64,000 bases of DNA from Roseivivax isoporae LMG 25204 (GCF_000521865.1 NZ_JAME01000011.1:1-64000), one strand, 5' to 3'; counted from the stretch's first letter, positions 43,196 to 52,486 are shown. Numbers and translations are program-made. The notes: a model not told the origin generated them from the sequence alone.

Positions 43196-43738
43196 TCAAA
43201 CCCCGTCGTCGTTCAGTGTCATGCGCGCCATCATGGCGACCGACCCCGAGATGATTTCCGCCGATCCGAGCATCGCGAGCCCGAATTCCCGGCCGATCTG
43301 TTCCATGTCGGACAGGCTGCGGCCGAGTTCGGCGTCGTTCTCGGGCAGCCTGTTTCGCTGGAGCGCGGATGTCATGTCAAATTGTGAGGCCAGGATGTAC
43401 CTTGTGTCGCCCTCTGCTCCGCGCAGCCGTGCCATGAACACGAGGTTGTGAAACGGCGTGCCGTCCTTGCGGTAGTTCAGGATCGGGAATCTGCCCTGCT
43501 CGACGCTGTCGTCGTCGAGGAAGTCGCGGATCGCCTGGCGATCCTTGTCGCGGGTCTCGGCGCCCTGGAGAAAGCGGCAGTTGCGGCCGATCACGTCGTC
43601 GGCGTCGTAGCCCGAGAGCTTGCAGAAGGCCTCGTTCACGACGAGCAACGGCGAGTCCTCGTCGCCGCGCGCAAGCGCCAGCGCGACGCCGGAACGTGCG
43701 ATGTAGGCGCCGAGTGCGCCGGGAGGATCCTCGTGCAT
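43196..43738 (-). CDS. Short LOV blue-light photoreceptor
   Basis: The 180-residue protein is a single LOV (PAS) domain with the flavin-adduct motif GRNCRFLQG (Cys54), plus LNYRKDGTPFHN and the C-terminal QFDMT strand. A helical tail follows, with no output domain. It would bind FMN and form a cysteinyl adduct in blue light. The kinase gene follows after 15 bases on the same strand, so the LOV protein is a likely light input for it. Confidence 0.92.
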   Translation of the reverse strand: MHEDPPGALGAYIARSGVALALARGDEDSPLLVVNEAFCKLSGYDADDVIGRNCRFLQGAETRDKDRQAIRDFLDDDSVEQGRFPILNYRKDGTPFHNLVFMARLRGAEGDTRYILASQFDMTSALQRNRLPENDAELGRSLSDMEQIGREFGLAMLGSAEIISGSVAMMARMTLNDDGV

Positions 43739-43915
43739 CCGTGTCCGTTCCTTGCCGCGGACGCCCCCGGGAGGCGCCGCAGCGCTCTACATATTCCGTA
43801 TCCGCGATTCGTCTCGTGCAGAAGCGCCGTTGCATGAATATCGCGACGTCTCGCGGCGGCGAAGACAGAGCCGGTATCGTGCCGGGCGCGGGGGTGCAAG
43901 GCCGCCCGCGCGGCC

Positions 43916-45154
43916 TCAGCGGCCGAGCGCCGCGCGCATGCCGGTCTCGGGAAAGCAGGTCGCGGCGTCTCCGCGCTCCTCCTGCCAGGCACCGATGGCC
44001 CGGCGCGTGCGGAACCCGGCGAGCCCGTCCGCCCCGCCGGTGTCGTGGCCCATCGCCTGCAGCGCGCGCTGCATCTCTGCCACGTCCGACCGCATGAGCC
44101 CGCCGACCGGTCCCCAGGGCGCCGCGAAGTCGCCGACGCCATAGGCGATGCGGTCGCCCACGTGCCCGACGAACAGCGCGTAGAGGTCGCTCATGTTGTA
44201 GTCCTTGAGCACGTAGAAGTTCGGCGTGACCAGGAAGGCCGGCCCGTTCCGTCCCGCGGGCAGCATCAGGTAGCCCTCGCCGTCGCGTTCGTGGGCGGGA
44301 AAGGCCCGGCCCGAGACGCGCGCGATGCCCATGGCCTCCCACTCCCGGATCGGCCGGCCACGGTCGGGTCCCTCGAGCGTGCAGGACATGTCGGCGGGAA
44401 GCGTCACCTCGAACCCCCAGTCGCGGCCGGCGACCCAGCCGTGCCGCGCGAGGTAGGTCGCGATCGACGCGATGGTGTCCGCCTCGGAGTTCCAGATGTC
44501 CGCGCGCCCGTCGCCGTCGCCGTCCGCGGCATGTTCGAGAAAGCTCGACGGCATGAATTGCGGCTGGCCGAGCGCGCCTGCCCAGCTGCTCCGGAGCCCG
44601 CCCGGTCCGGCGTGCCCGTCCTCGGCGATGCGCAGCGCCGCGACGAGCTCGGCGGTGAAGAGCTCCGGGCGCGTGCTCATGAACCCCTTCGTTCCCAGCA
44701 CCTCGAACGCGTCGTGCGGGATCGCCGCGCGGCCGTAATTGCTCTCGCGGCCCCAGATCGCCAGCACGATGTGGCCCGGCACGCCGGTGGCGCGCTCCGC
44801 CGCGGCGAGGGCAGGGGCGTGCCGCGCGGCCATCTCGCGTCCGATCCTGACCGCCGCGGCGACGCCGCCCGCGTCGAAGTAGCGCCCCGGGCTGCCGAAC
44901 TCGGCCTGCCGCTGGCGCCGCGGGACCGGGGCGCCGCCCGGCGGCACGAGGCCCGGCAGGTCCCAGTCGAGCCGCAGCCCGCCCGTGGCCCTGTCGAAGG
45001 TCGTGCGCGACACGCCCGCCGCGGCCGCCGCGGGCCAGACGGTGTCCTCGAGCCATGCGCGGTAGTCCCGTTCCACCGCCGCGCGGTCGGTCGCCGCGGC
45101 GAGGGTCGCCGACAGCGACAGGACGAGCGCGGCGAGGCAGGCGCGGAACGGCAT
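43916..45154 (-). CDS. Lytic murein transglycosylase, MltB type
   Basis: The 412-residue protein has a signal peptide (about 1-22, LAAAT). The SLT_2 transglycosylase domain has the catalytic glutamate IWGRESNYG and the family segments GALGQPQFMPSSF and DGDGRADIWN. A C-terminal peptidoglycan-binding domain follows (about 345-405, MQRALQAMGHDTGGADGLAG). It cleaves glycan strands in the periplasm. The ATG at 45154 has GGAGG nine bases upstream; the ATG at 45163 touches that site. Confidence 0.9.
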   Translation of the reverse strand: MPFRACLAALVLSLSATLAAATDRAAVERDYRAWLEDTVWPAAAAAGVSRTTFDRATGGLRLDWDLPGLVPPGGAPVPRRQRQAEFGSPGRYFDAGGVAAAVRIGREMAARHAPALAAAERATGVPGHIVLAIWGRESNYGRAAIPHDAFEVLGTKGFMSTRPELFTAELVAALRIAEDGHAGPGGLRSSWAGALGQPQFMPSSFLEHAADGDGDGRADIWNSEADTIASIATYLARHGWVAGRDWGFEVTLPADMSCTLEGPDRGRPIREWEAMGIARVSGRAFPAHERDGEGYLMLPAGRNGPAFLVTPNFYVLKDYNMSDLYALFVGHVGDRIAYGVGDFAAPWGPVGGLMRSDVAEMQRALQAMGHDTGGADGLAGFRTRRAIGAWQEERGDAATCFPETGMRAALGR

Positions 45155-45405
45155 GGGCGGCATCCTCCGGGTTGCGCGGCCGACCCTAGCGCGGATCGCC
45201 GGGCGATGCGCCCCGCTTTTTCGGACCGACGCGCGACGGCCGGAATTTCCCGCCGATTCCCTGGCGCGCATCTTTCGCGTGCCATCAGCTCTGGTAACGT
45301 CGGGCGGGACTGGCGGTCGGCGGACCGCCGCGGACGGCAGGCAAGAGGGGCAGCGATGGGCGGCGGCAGCAACAGGGTCCGGGAACCGGAGCCGGGTGGC
45401 CGCGC

Positions 45406-46116
45406 ATGAGCGAGGCCTTGGTTCTGGTGCCGGGCATCGGGGCGGATGCGCGGCTCTTCCGCCCCCAGATCGAGCACCTCTCGCGCCGCCGGCCGGTCAC
45501 GGTCGTGCCCGCCGCGCGCGGCGAACGGATCGAGGAGATGGCCTCGGACATCCTGCCGCACCTGCCGCAGCGCTTCGCGCTGGCTGGGCACGGGCTGGGC
45601 GGCATGGTGGCGATGGAGATCGTCCGGCGCGCGCCCGACCGGGTCACGCGGATCGCGCTCCTGTCGACGTCGCCGCTGCCCGACACGCCGCCCGAGGCCG
45701 CCGCCCGCGAGCCGCGGCTCATCGCGGCGCGGTCGGGGCGGCTTTCCGATGCGCTGTCCGAGGAGGTGCCCGCCACAGCGCTCGCACCGGGACCCGGGCG
45801 CATGGCGATTGCCGCCTCATTCCGCGAGATGGCGCTGTCCATCGGGCCCGAGTCCTATTCCCGGCAGGTGCGCGCGCTCCAGCGGCGCAAGGACCAGCAG
45901 GCGACGCTGCGCCGCCTGCGCGTGCCCGCGCTCGTGCTCTGCGGGGCGCACGATACGCTGCACCCGGTGCGGCGGCAGAGCTTCCTCGCCGAACTGATCC
46001 CGAACGCCGTGCTCGAGGTGATCGACGAGGCCGGCCACCTGCCGACGCTCGAGACGCCCGAGGCCGTGACCGAGGCGCTGGGCGCCTGGCTCGCGGCGCC
46101 CATGGTGCCGCGCTGA
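45406..46116 (+). CDS. Alpha/beta-hydrolase fold protein with Gly at the nucleophile position
   Basis: The 236-residue protein has the hydrolase fold: GIGADARLF oxyanion region, [13 protein letters not shown] elbow, acid CGAHDTLHP and base EAGHLPTLE. The nucleophile position of the GxSxG elbow is Gly63 (GHGLG), so classic serine-hydrolase activity is not expected. It may be a binding protein, use another mechanism or be degenerate. It is followed by rnpB on the same strand. Confidence 0.8.
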   Translation: MSEALVLVPGIGADARLFRPQIEHLSRRRPVTVVPAARGERIEEMASDILPHLPQRFALAGHGLGGMVAMEIVRRAPDRVTRIALLSTSPLPDTPPEAAAREPRLIAARSGRLSDALSEEVPATALAPGPGRMAIAASFREMALSIGPESYSRQVRALQRRKDQQATLRRLRVPALVLCGAHDTLHPVRRQSFLAELIPNAVLEVIDEAGHLPTLETPEAVTEALGAWLAAPMVPR

Positions 46117-46138
46117 GGCGGCGCCATCCGAAGGCCCG

Positions 46139-46167
46139 TTGACCGCGCCGCCGCGCCCGCCTACATC
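46139..46167 (+). promoter_or_regulatory. Promoter of rnpB
   Basis: TTGACC (46139-46144) and TACATC (46162-46167) are separated by 17 bases. The predicted start falls at the first P1 base of the RNase P RNA (46174). Confidence 0.65.
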
Positions 46168-46173
46168 GGCCGG

Positions 46174-46574
46174 GCGCGGAGGGCCGGATGGCCGCGGGCG
46201 GGGCGACCCGTCCGAGGAAAGTCGGGACTCCCGGAAGCAACGGTGCCGGGTAACGCCCGGGCAGGGCAACCTGACGGACAGCGCCACAGAGAACAGACCG
46301 CCCCGGTCCGCCGGGGTCAGGGTGAAACGGTGGGGTAAGAGCCCACCGGGGGGCCGGCAACGGCGCCCGCATGGCAAGCCCCACCGGGAGCAATGCCAAA
46401 TAGGGACCCCGCGCGGGCTGATCCCTCCGGGGATATCGTCGCAGGGCCGCTTCCGCCCTAGGGGTCCGGGTTGGCAGCTCGAGCCGTCGGGTGACCGGCG
46501 GCCCAGAGGAATGGTCATCTCCGCCTCCGCGAGGGGGTGCAGACAGAATCCCGCTTACAGGCCCTCCGCGCGTT
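46174..46574 (+). ncRNA. rnpB: RNase P RNA (type A)
   Basis: The ends pair as helix P1: GCGCGGAGGGCC at 46174-46185 with its complement at 46560-46571. Conserved cores are GAGGAAAGTCGGGACTCC (46214-46231), ACAGAA (46543) and CCGCTTACAG (46551-46560). The length of about 400 bases fits the alphaproteobacterial catalytic RNA that trims tRNA 5' ends. The 3' end is estimated from P1. Confidence 0.95.
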
Positions 46575-46630
46575 TCTGCCGCCGGCCCCGCGTCGGCGCA
46601 AGAATCCCCGCCCGGGTGCGCCGCGCCCGG

Positions 46631-46658
46631 TTGACTCGCGGGCCCGCGCGGGTAAAAG
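46631..46658 (+). promoter_or_regulatory. Promoter of rpmG
   Basis: TTGACT (46631-46636) and TAAAAG (46653-46658) are separated by 16 bases, 60 bases upstream of the rpmG start. Confidence 0.6.
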
Positions 46659-46717
46659 GCGGGCTTCGAGACAGATTTCACGGGCCCGCCCGCCGTGCCC
46701 GCCCGAAGGAGACGACC

Positions 46718-46885
46718 ATGGCCAAGCCGACCACCATCAAGATCCGCCTGAACTCCACCGCAGGCACGGGCCACTTCTACGTGACCAAGAAGAACGCGCG
46801 CACGATGACCGAGAAGATGACCATCCGCAAATTCGACCCGGTCGCGCGCAAGCACGTCGAATACAAGGAAGGCAAGATCAAGTAA
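46718..46885 (+). CDS. rpmG: 50S ribosomal protein bL33
   Basis: The 55-residue protein [18 protein letters not shown]... is bL33 of the large ribosomal subunit. It is the zinc-independent (cysteine-free) form. The start has GAAGGAGA upstream. A promoter and a terminator flank it, so it is monocistronic. Confidence 0.97.
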   Translation: MAKPTTIKIRLNSTAGTGHFYVTKKNARTMTEKMTIRKFDPVARKHVEYKEGKIK

Positions 46886-46917
46886 GCCTTCCGCCTCGCG
46901 ACAGACGAGGGACAGGG

Positions 46918-46954
46918 AAAACCGCGTCCGGGCCGCCGCCCGGTCGCGGTTTTT
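46918..46954 (+). terminator. Rho-independent terminator of rpmG
   Basis: The stem AAAACCGCG..CGCGGTTTTT encloses a second GC hairpin and ends in a T run at 46950-46954. Confidence 0.85.
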
Positions 46955-47026
46955 CGCGTCTGCACGGTGCCGTTCCGCGCCGGTGTGGTATCGTGTCCCG
47001 ACACGCGGCAGCGGAAGGGGCGGAAC

Positions 47027-47539
47027 ATGACGACGGCCGACGCACTGGTCCTGCGCACCGCCCGCCGGACGGACATCGAGGCGATCGACAGGCTCTTGTC
47101 CGAAAGCTATCCGCGGCTCCTCAAGGCCGATTACCCGCCCTCGGTGCTGGTGACGGTGATCCCGGTGATCGCCCGCGCGCGCCCGCGGCTCGTGACCTCG
47201 GGGACCTATTTCGTGGCCGAGCGCGAGGGCCGCATCGTCGGGGCGGGGGGATGGAGCCCGGTCCCGCGCGACCCGACCGATCCCCGCACCCGTCGTGCCG
47301 CCAGCATCCGGCACGTGGTCACCGACTGGCGCGAGGTGCGGCGCGGCATCGGCCGGGCGCTGCTGACCCACGTGATCGAGGATGCGGCGCGCGCCGGCGC
47401 GCACAGGCTCACCTGCCGGGCGACGCTGACCGCGGTGCCGTTCTACCGGGCGCTCGGCTTCACCGCCGAGCGGGTCGAGGCGGTCGAGATGCTGCAGGGC
47501 ATCCCCTTCGAGGCCATGGTGATGTGGCGGACGCTCTGA
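47027..47539 (+). CDS. GNAT family N-acetyltransferase
   Basis: The 170-residue protein has the GNAT acetyl-CoA pattern RRGIGRALLTHVIEDA (about 105-120) and the C-terminal VPFYRALGFTAERVE. The acceptor is unknown. The start at 47027 is preceded by AAGGGGCGGA. It is convergent with the Bax-inhibitor gene. Confidence 0.88.
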   Translation: MTTADALVLRTARRTDIEAIDRLLSESYPRLLKADYPPSVLVTVIPVIARARPRLVTSGTYFVAEREGRIVGAGGWSPVPRDPTDPRTRRAASIRHVVTDWREVRRGIGRALLTHVIEDAARAGAHRLTCRATLTAVPFYRALGFTAERVEAVEMLQGIPFEAMVMWRTL

Positions 47540-47568
47540 CGTCCCGGGCCTGCCGCCGGAACGAAGAA

Positions 47569-47598
47569 GGGGCACACCGCCCGCGCGGTGCGCCCCCT
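47569..47598. terminator. Bidirectional stem-loop between convergent genes
   Basis: GGGGCACACCG and its complement CGGTGCGCCCC form a long hairpin between the GNAT and Bax-inhibitor genes. Flanks are CTGTCTTT on plus and TTCTTCG on minus, only weakly T-rich. Confidence 0.6.
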
Positions 47599-47626
47599 GT
47601 CTTTCCCGGGTCCGATGGAACCGGTT

Positions 47627-48409
47627 TTATTCCCGGTTGCCAAGCAATTGCAGCAGGAACATGAACATGTTGATGAAGTCGAGGTAGAGACGCAGCGCGC
47701 CCATGATCGCCGACTTGCCCAGCCACTCGCTGTCACCGTACTGCGCGTGCTGCAGGTACTCGTTCTTGATCGACTGCGTGTCGTAGGCGGTCAGGCCCGC
47801 GAAGATCAGCACACCCAGCACCGACACGGCGAAGGCGATCGCCGGCGAGCCGAGGAAGATGTTGATGATCGACGCCACGATCAGGCCGATCACGCCCATG
47901 ATCAGGAACGACCCCCAGCCCGAGATGTCCTTCTTGGTGGTGTAGCCCCAGAGCGAGAGGCCCGCGAAGGCGATCGAGGTCACGAGGAAGACCTGGATGA
48001 TCGAGTAGCCGGTGAACACGAGGAAGATGGAGCTGATCGACAGGCCCATCACCGCCGCGAAGGCGTAGAAGACGGTCTGCGCGGTCGCCGCCGACATCTT
48101 GTTGATGGCGGCGCTGAAGCCGAACACGAACAGCAGGGGCGCGAACATGATCACCCACTTCAGGGGCGAGGCGTAGATCGCCTGGCCGAGCCCGGTCAGG
48201 TAGCGATCGGCGCCGATCTGCGCGACACCGGCCGACGGATCGGCCGTGACAGCCAGCGTCGAGATGGCCCAGGCCGCGAGGAACGTGATGAACGTCCCCA
48301 CCGACATGGTGCCGTAGACCTTGTTCATGTGGGCGCGAAGCCCCTCGTCAATCTGGACCGCGCGGGCGCCGGTGGCCGCGCCGGTCCGGATCGTGTTGTA
48401 GTCAGCCAT
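47627..48409 (-). CDS. Bax inhibitor-1 / YbhL family membrane protein
   Basis: The 260-residue protein has about seven membrane segments and the family signature GLTAYDTQSIKNEY near residue 205. It ends with helices LRLYLDFINMFMFLLQLLG. Family members are inner-membrane proteins linked to calcium leak or protease control. The start at 48409 has GGAGG upstream. Confidence 0.9.
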   Translation of the reverse strand: MADYNTIRTGAATGARAVQIDEGLRAHMNKVYGTMSVGTFITFLAAWAISTLAVTADPSAGVAQIGADRYLTGLGQAIYASPLKWVIMFAPLLFVFGFSAAINKMSAATAQTVFYAFAAVMGLSISSIFLVFTGYSIIQVFLVTSIAFAGLSLWGYTTKKDISGWGSFLIMGVIGLIVASIINIFLGSPAIAFAVSVLGVLIFAGLTAYDTQSIKNEYLQHAQYGDSEWLGKSAIMGALRLYLDFINMFMFLLQLLGNRE

Positions 48410-48538
48410 CTGTGCCTCCGAATTGAACCGCGTCCCGGACGTCTCCGCCCAGGTTTGCCTTGCGAATATCGGGAGAGCGTCGTCGCATTTCAAGCACGGA
48501 TGGTGCGCGTCGGTAGCGGAAACAGCCTGTTCGCGCGT

Positions 48539-48751
48539 TCAGCGGCGCCATGTCGCAGGCACGTCCCAGGCCGGGCGCCGCGCCTCGGTGCGGGCGTCCG
48601 CCGGATCGATGCCGAGGTCGTCGAGCCGGGCGGCATCGAGGCGGCCGAGGTCCCGCCGGCTGCGCGCCAGGTCGCGCATGGTGGCCAGGCGCCGGCCGAG
48701 GCCGGACAGGGGCAGGCGCAGCACGGGGGCCAGCACATCATCAAGGGTCAT
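48539..48751 (-). CDS. DUF1127 small protein
   Basis: The 70-residue arginine-rich protein contains the DUF1127 pattern RRDLGRLDAARLDDLGIDPADA. The start at 48751 has AAGGAG upstream. It is divergent from a LysR gene, an arrangement I have seen repeatedly in Rhodobacteraceae. In other alphaproteobacteria DUF1127 proteins affect phosphate and carbon metabolism and RNA turnover; the role here is not known. Confidence 0.85.
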   Translation of the reverse strand: MTLDDVLAPVLRLPLSGLGRRLATMRDLARSRRDLGRLDAARLDDLGIDPADARTEARRPAWDVPATWRR

Positions 48752-48887
48752 GACGGTCTCCTTCACGTTTCGTGATGTATCGCGTTTCGGGTATCGTTCC
48801 TGCTGATGCATATTGTCTTTCGCCGCCCGTTGTGAAACGAATGATTATGACGTCGAACATCACGGCGGCTGATGAGTGGAGGCGAGG

Positions 48888-49817
48888 ATGCGCACCCTGG
48901 ACCTGACGACGCTGCGGTCCTTCGCGGCGGTGGCCGAGACCGGCGGCGTCACGCGCGCGGCGCGGATGCTGAACCTCACGCAATCGGCAGTGTCGATGCA
49001 GCTCAAGCGGCTCGAGGAGATGCTGGGCCTGCAGCTCTTGGAGCGGGCAGGGCGGGGCGTCGCGCTGACGCAGGCAGGCGAGCAGCTCCTGGGCTACGCG
49101 CAGCGCATGGTGGCGCTCAACGACGAGATCTACGCGCGGCTGACCGACGACGCCTTCGAGGGAGAGCTGGTGCTCGGCGTGCCCAAGGACATCGTCTACC
49201 CGGCGGTGCCGCGCATCCTGCGCCGCTTCCATGCCGAGTTCCCGCGCATGCGCGTGCACCTGCGCGCATCGAACACCGTCACGCTGCGCGAGGATCACCG
49301 GCGCGGCGACACCGACATGATCCTGACCACCGAAGAACAGGCGGGCCCGGGGGGCGAGGTGCTGGCCGAGGCGCCGTTGCGGTGGTTCGGCGCGCCCGGG
49401 GGCGTGGCGTTCCGCAAGCGGCCGCTGCCGCTGGCGCAGGCGCGGCCGTGCGTGTTCCGCCCGACGGTCCTGCGGCGCCTCAAGGAAGAGGGGCTTGACT
49501 GGGAAAGCGCGGTCGAGACCGACAGCGACCGGGGCGTCGAGGCGACGGTCAGCGCGGATCTGGGCGTGACCGCGCTGCTCGAGGGGCACGCGCCGCCCCA
49601 GCTCGAGGCGCTCGATCCGGGCCTTCTGCCCGATCTCGGGCGCATCCGCATCAACCTCTATACTGGCGGGCCGGCCTCGGCGCCGGCCGAGGCGCTCGCG
49701 CGCATGATCCGGCAGGCCTATGCCGCGCTCGGCACCGGGCCCGATGGCGGCGTGCCCGAAAGCGCGCTGGCGGCGACGCCCATGCCGGCGGCCGAGATGG
49801 CAGGCGGGTCGGCCTGA
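48888..49817 (+). CDS. LysR-family transcriptional regulator
   Basis: The 309-residue regulator has an N-terminal helix-turn-helix (VTRAARMLNLTQSAVSMQL, about 21-39) and an effector domain. The ATG at 48888 has GGAGG at 48878-48882; a GTG at 48876 is possible. It is divergent from the DUF1127 gene, its likely target. Confidence 0.9.
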   Translation: MRTLDLTTLRSFAAVAETGGVTRAARMLNLTQSAVSMQLKRLEEMLGLQLLERAGRGVALTQAGEQLLGYAQRMVALNDEIYARLTDDAFEGELVLGVPKDIVYPAVPRILRRFHAEFPRMRVHLRASNTVTLREDHRRGDTDMILTTEEQAGPGGEVLAEAPLRWFGAPGGVAFRKRPLPLAQARPCVFRPTVLRRLKEEGLDWESAVETDSDRGVEATVSADLGVTALLEGHAPPQLEALDPGLLPDLGRIRINLYTGGPASAPAEALARMIRQAYAALGTGPDGGVPESALAATPMPAAEMAGGSA

Positions 49818-49836
49818 GCACCGCGGAGGGCCGCGC

Positions 49837-50799
49837 TCAGCCCGGGATGCGGATGACCACCTTGCCGGTGGCCGCGCGCCGCCGCAGCAGGTCGAGCCCC
49901 TCCGCCGCCTCGGCCAGGGGCAGCACATGGCTCACATGCGGCCGGATCCGGCCCTTGGCATACCAGTCGAGGAGCGTGCCGAGGCTGTCGGTCAGCACGT
50001 CGGGGCGGAACGAGAGGTAGCCCCCCCAATAGAGGCCGATGACCGAGACGTTCTTGACCAGCAGGTGGTTCGCGCGGATCTGCGGCACGTCCCCGCTCGC
50101 GAACCCGATGACCAGCACGCGTGCCTCGGGCCGGCAGGCGCGCAGCGCCGCCTCGAACTGCGCGCCGCCCACCGGGTCGTAGACCACGTCGGCGCCGCCG
50201 AGCGCCTTGACCTCGGCGCGGATGTCCTGCGTCTCGGCGTCGATCACGTGATCGGCTCCCGCGCCGCGCGCTGCCTCGAGCTTGTCGGCCCCGCGCGCGC
50301 AGGCGATCATCCGCGCGCCCATCACCTTGCCGATCTCGACCGCGGTCAGCCCGACGCCGCCGCCTGCGCCGAGCACGAGCAGCGTCTCGCCCTCGGCGAG
50401 CCGCGCGCGGTGCGCGAGCGCCACGTGGCTCGTGCCGTAGGCGATCTGGAAGGCCGCGGCGTCGACCGCGTCCATCCCCTCGGGCAGGATCACGGCGCGG
50501 TTCGCGGGGAACACGCCCTTCTCGGCGAGCCCGCCCTGTCCGCCGAAGACGGCGACGCGGGTGCCGGGCGCGATGCCCGCGGACGCGCCCGCCGCCTCGA
50601 CCCGGCCCGCGACCTCCATCCCGAGCACGAAGGGCGGCTCGGGCATCTCCTGGTAGGTGCCCTTGATCATCAGGAGGTCGGCGAAGTTCAGGCCGCAGGC
50701 CTCGATGGCCACCCGGATCTCGTCGGGCCCCGGCTCGGGGTCGGGGAGGTCGGCAAGGGCGGGCGCGGCCCCCGCCGCGGCGATCTGGTAGGCGCGCAT
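49837..50799 (-). CDS. Zinc-independent NADPH:quinone oxidoreductase (MDR family)
   Basis: The 320-residue protein has the quinone oxidoreductase N-terminus (GLNFADLLMIKGTYQ) and the nucleotide loop LVLGAGGGVGLTAVEIGK (about 146-163). No structural zinc cysteines are seen. It would reduce quinones or alpha,beta-unsaturated carbonyls with NADPH in the cytosol. GGAG precedes the ATG. It is convergent with the LysR gene. Confidence 0.9.
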   Translation of the reverse strand: MRAYQIAAAGAAPALADLPDPEPGPDEIRVAIEACGLNFADLLMIKGTYQEMPEPPFVLGMEVAGRVEAAGASAGIAPGTRVAVFGGQGGLAEKGVFPANRAVILPEGMDAVDAAAFQIAYGTSHVALAHRARLAEGETLLVLGAGGGVGLTAVEIGKVMGARMIACARGADKLEAARGAGADHVIDAETQDIRAEVKALGGADVVYDPVGGAQFEAALRACRPEARVLVIGFASGDVPQIRANHLLVKNVSVIGLYWGGYLSFRPDVLTDSLGTLLDWYAKGRIRPHVSHVLPLAEAAEGLDLLRRRAATGKVVIRIPG

Positions 50800-51098
50800 C
50801 TGTCGCTCCGGTCAAGGCTTCGGTTCCGGACGACGTTTGCAGAGCGCCGGGCCAAGTTCAAATGGCCAGGCGACCCGCTCGGTCAGATTGCTGCGCTATC
50901 CGTAGGGATAGGCGACATGACGTTAAGAATATTCACTTTAAATGAGTGATAGTCTTGCCCCAATCCGTTGTTTGGCTATACCTTCCCCACACGCTGTAGG
51001 GGTGCGCAGCCAGGGAGTGGGTTCGGGAATCGCCGCATGTCGGCCTGCCTCGGAAACCGGTCCCGATTTGTCGGTTATTAAACGAGGAACAGTTCTGG
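50800..51098. other. Intergenic region with an inverted repeat
   Basis: Almost 300 bases hold no gene between the divergent quinone reductase and XRE regulator. An AT-rich part contains the inverted repeat TCACT-N7-AGTGA (50933-50949), a candidate operator of the XRE regulator. No other structure was recognised. Confidence 0.4.
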
Positions 51099-51464
51099 AT
51101 GACGCATCCTGTGGACGTGCACGTGGGCAAGCGGATTCGGCATCGCCGATGGCTTGTCGGAATGACCCAGCAGCAGCTTGCCGAAAGGGTCGGGATCAAG
51201 TTTCAGCAGATCCAGAAGTACGAGACAGGGGCGAATCGCGTCAGCGCATCCCGTCTCTGGGACATTGCGGACGCGCTCGACGTGTCGGTGAGCTTCTTCT
51301 TCGAGGGGCTCGAATCCGACAGCGCCGCGCTGCCGGACAATGTCCCTGCGAACCTGATGGGCGACAAGGAAGCGCTGGACCTCATCCGGTCCTATTACGC
51401 CATTCCCGAACACCAGCGCCGCCGGCTTTTCGAACTCGCCCGCGTCCTGTCGGACGTCGCCTGA
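51099..51464 (+). CDS. XRE-family transcriptional regulator
   Basis: The 121-residue protein has a helix-turn-helix at about 8-65 (MTQQQLAERVGIKFQQIQKYE) and a C-terminal helical region. It is typical of a well conserved alphaproteobacterial regulator. The start follows GAGGA by ten bases. It may bind the inverted repeat in its leader. Target genes are unknown. Confidence 0.9.
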   Translation: MTHPVDVHVGKRIRHRRWLVGMTQQQLAERVGIKFQQIQKYETGANRVSASRLWDIADALDVSVSFFFEGLESDSAALPDNVPANLMGDKEALDLIRSYYAIPEHQRRRLFELARVLSDVA

Positions 51465-51542
51465 AAGCCTTGAGCACGGTTGCCCCGGCACGCGTCCGGG
51501 GCTACCCGTCGGCCCGATGAGGGCAGGGACGGGAACACCACC

Positions 51543-52367
51543 ATGACATCCGGGATCGCCGCCGGCACCGAGGCCGCGCTGATCGAGACCGCGCACGCGC
51601 TGGCCGATGCCGCGCGCGACGCGATCCTTCCGCATTTTCGCGCCTCCGCGCTCGTCGTCGACAACAAGCAGGCAGGCGGCTTCGACCCGGTGACCGAGGC
51701 GGACCGCGCCGCCGAGGCCGCCATGCGCGCGGTCCTGGCCCAGCGCCGGCCCGACGACGCCATCCTCGGCGAGGAGGCCGGCCGCGCGGCCGGCACGACG
51801 GGGCTCACCTGGGTCCTCGATCCCATCGACGGGACGCGCGGCTTCATGTCGGGCACGCCCACCTGGGGCGTCCTGATCGCGCTTGCCGACGCGCACGGCC
51901 CCCGCTACGGCCTGATCGACCAGCCCTATATCGGCGAGCGTTTCGAGGGCGGTCTCGGCCGCGCGACCTGGACCGGCCCGCGGGGCGGCGGCGCGCTCGG
52001 CGTGCGCGGCACCACGCGGCTCGCCGACGCGACCCTCATGACCACCTTTCCCGAGATCGGCACGCCCGCCGAGCGCGCCGCCTTCGCCCGCGTGGCCGGG
52101 GGTGTCCGCCTCGTGCGCTACGGCTGCGACTGCTACGCCTACGCGCTCCTCGCGGCGGGGCACGTGGACCTCGTGATCGAGGCGGGGCTTCAGCCCTACG
52201 ACATCCAAGCGCCCATCGCGGTGATCGAGGCCGCGGGAGGCGTCGTCACCGACTGGGACGGGCGTCCGGCCCATGCGGGCGGCCGGGTGATCGCCGCCGC
52301 GACGCCCGCGCTGCACGCGGCCGCCCGCGCGGCGCTCGCGGCCCCGGGCCCGGCCGAGGGGGGCTGA
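51543..52367 (+). CDS. hisN: Inositol-monophosphatase-family phosphatase, probably histidinol-phosphatase
   Basis: The 274-residue protein has the metal motifs GEEAG and WVLDPIDGTRGFMSGTPTWG (about 97-116), which fit the HisN branch of the family. It also has the C-terminal PYDIQAPIAVIEAAGG motif. It would dephosphorylate histidinol phosphate using magnesium. The symbol rests on the family pattern; another sugar phosphatase cannot be excluded. Confidence 0.82.
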   Translation: MTSGIAAGTEAALIETAHALADAARDAILPHFRASALVVDNKQAGGFDPVTEADRAAEAAMRAVLAQRRPDDAILGEEAGRAAGTTGLTWVLDPIDGTRGFMSGTPTWGVLIALADAHGPRYGLIDQPYIGERFEGGLGRATWTGPRGGGALGVRGTTRLADATLMTTFPEIGTPAERAAFARVAGGVRLVRYGCDCYAYALLAAGHVDLVIEAGLQPYDIQAPIAVIEAAGGVVTDWDGRPAHAGGRVIAAATPALHAAARAALAAPGPAEGG

Positions 52368-52486
52368 CAGCGCGCGGCCCCTGCGCTAGGACGGTGCCGC
52401 TGCGCGAGTCCTTGCCGTCCCTTTTCTGTCGCGCCGCCCCGGTCCCGCACCGAAAAGGGCGCCTTGCGAACAGGGAGCCGCACGCC

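Noticed and set aside
42000-43387. Long plus-strand frame antisense to the CheB/CheR and LOV genes
   Set aside because: It is rich in His/Asp/Arg typical of antisense frames, and the minus strand carries clear domains.
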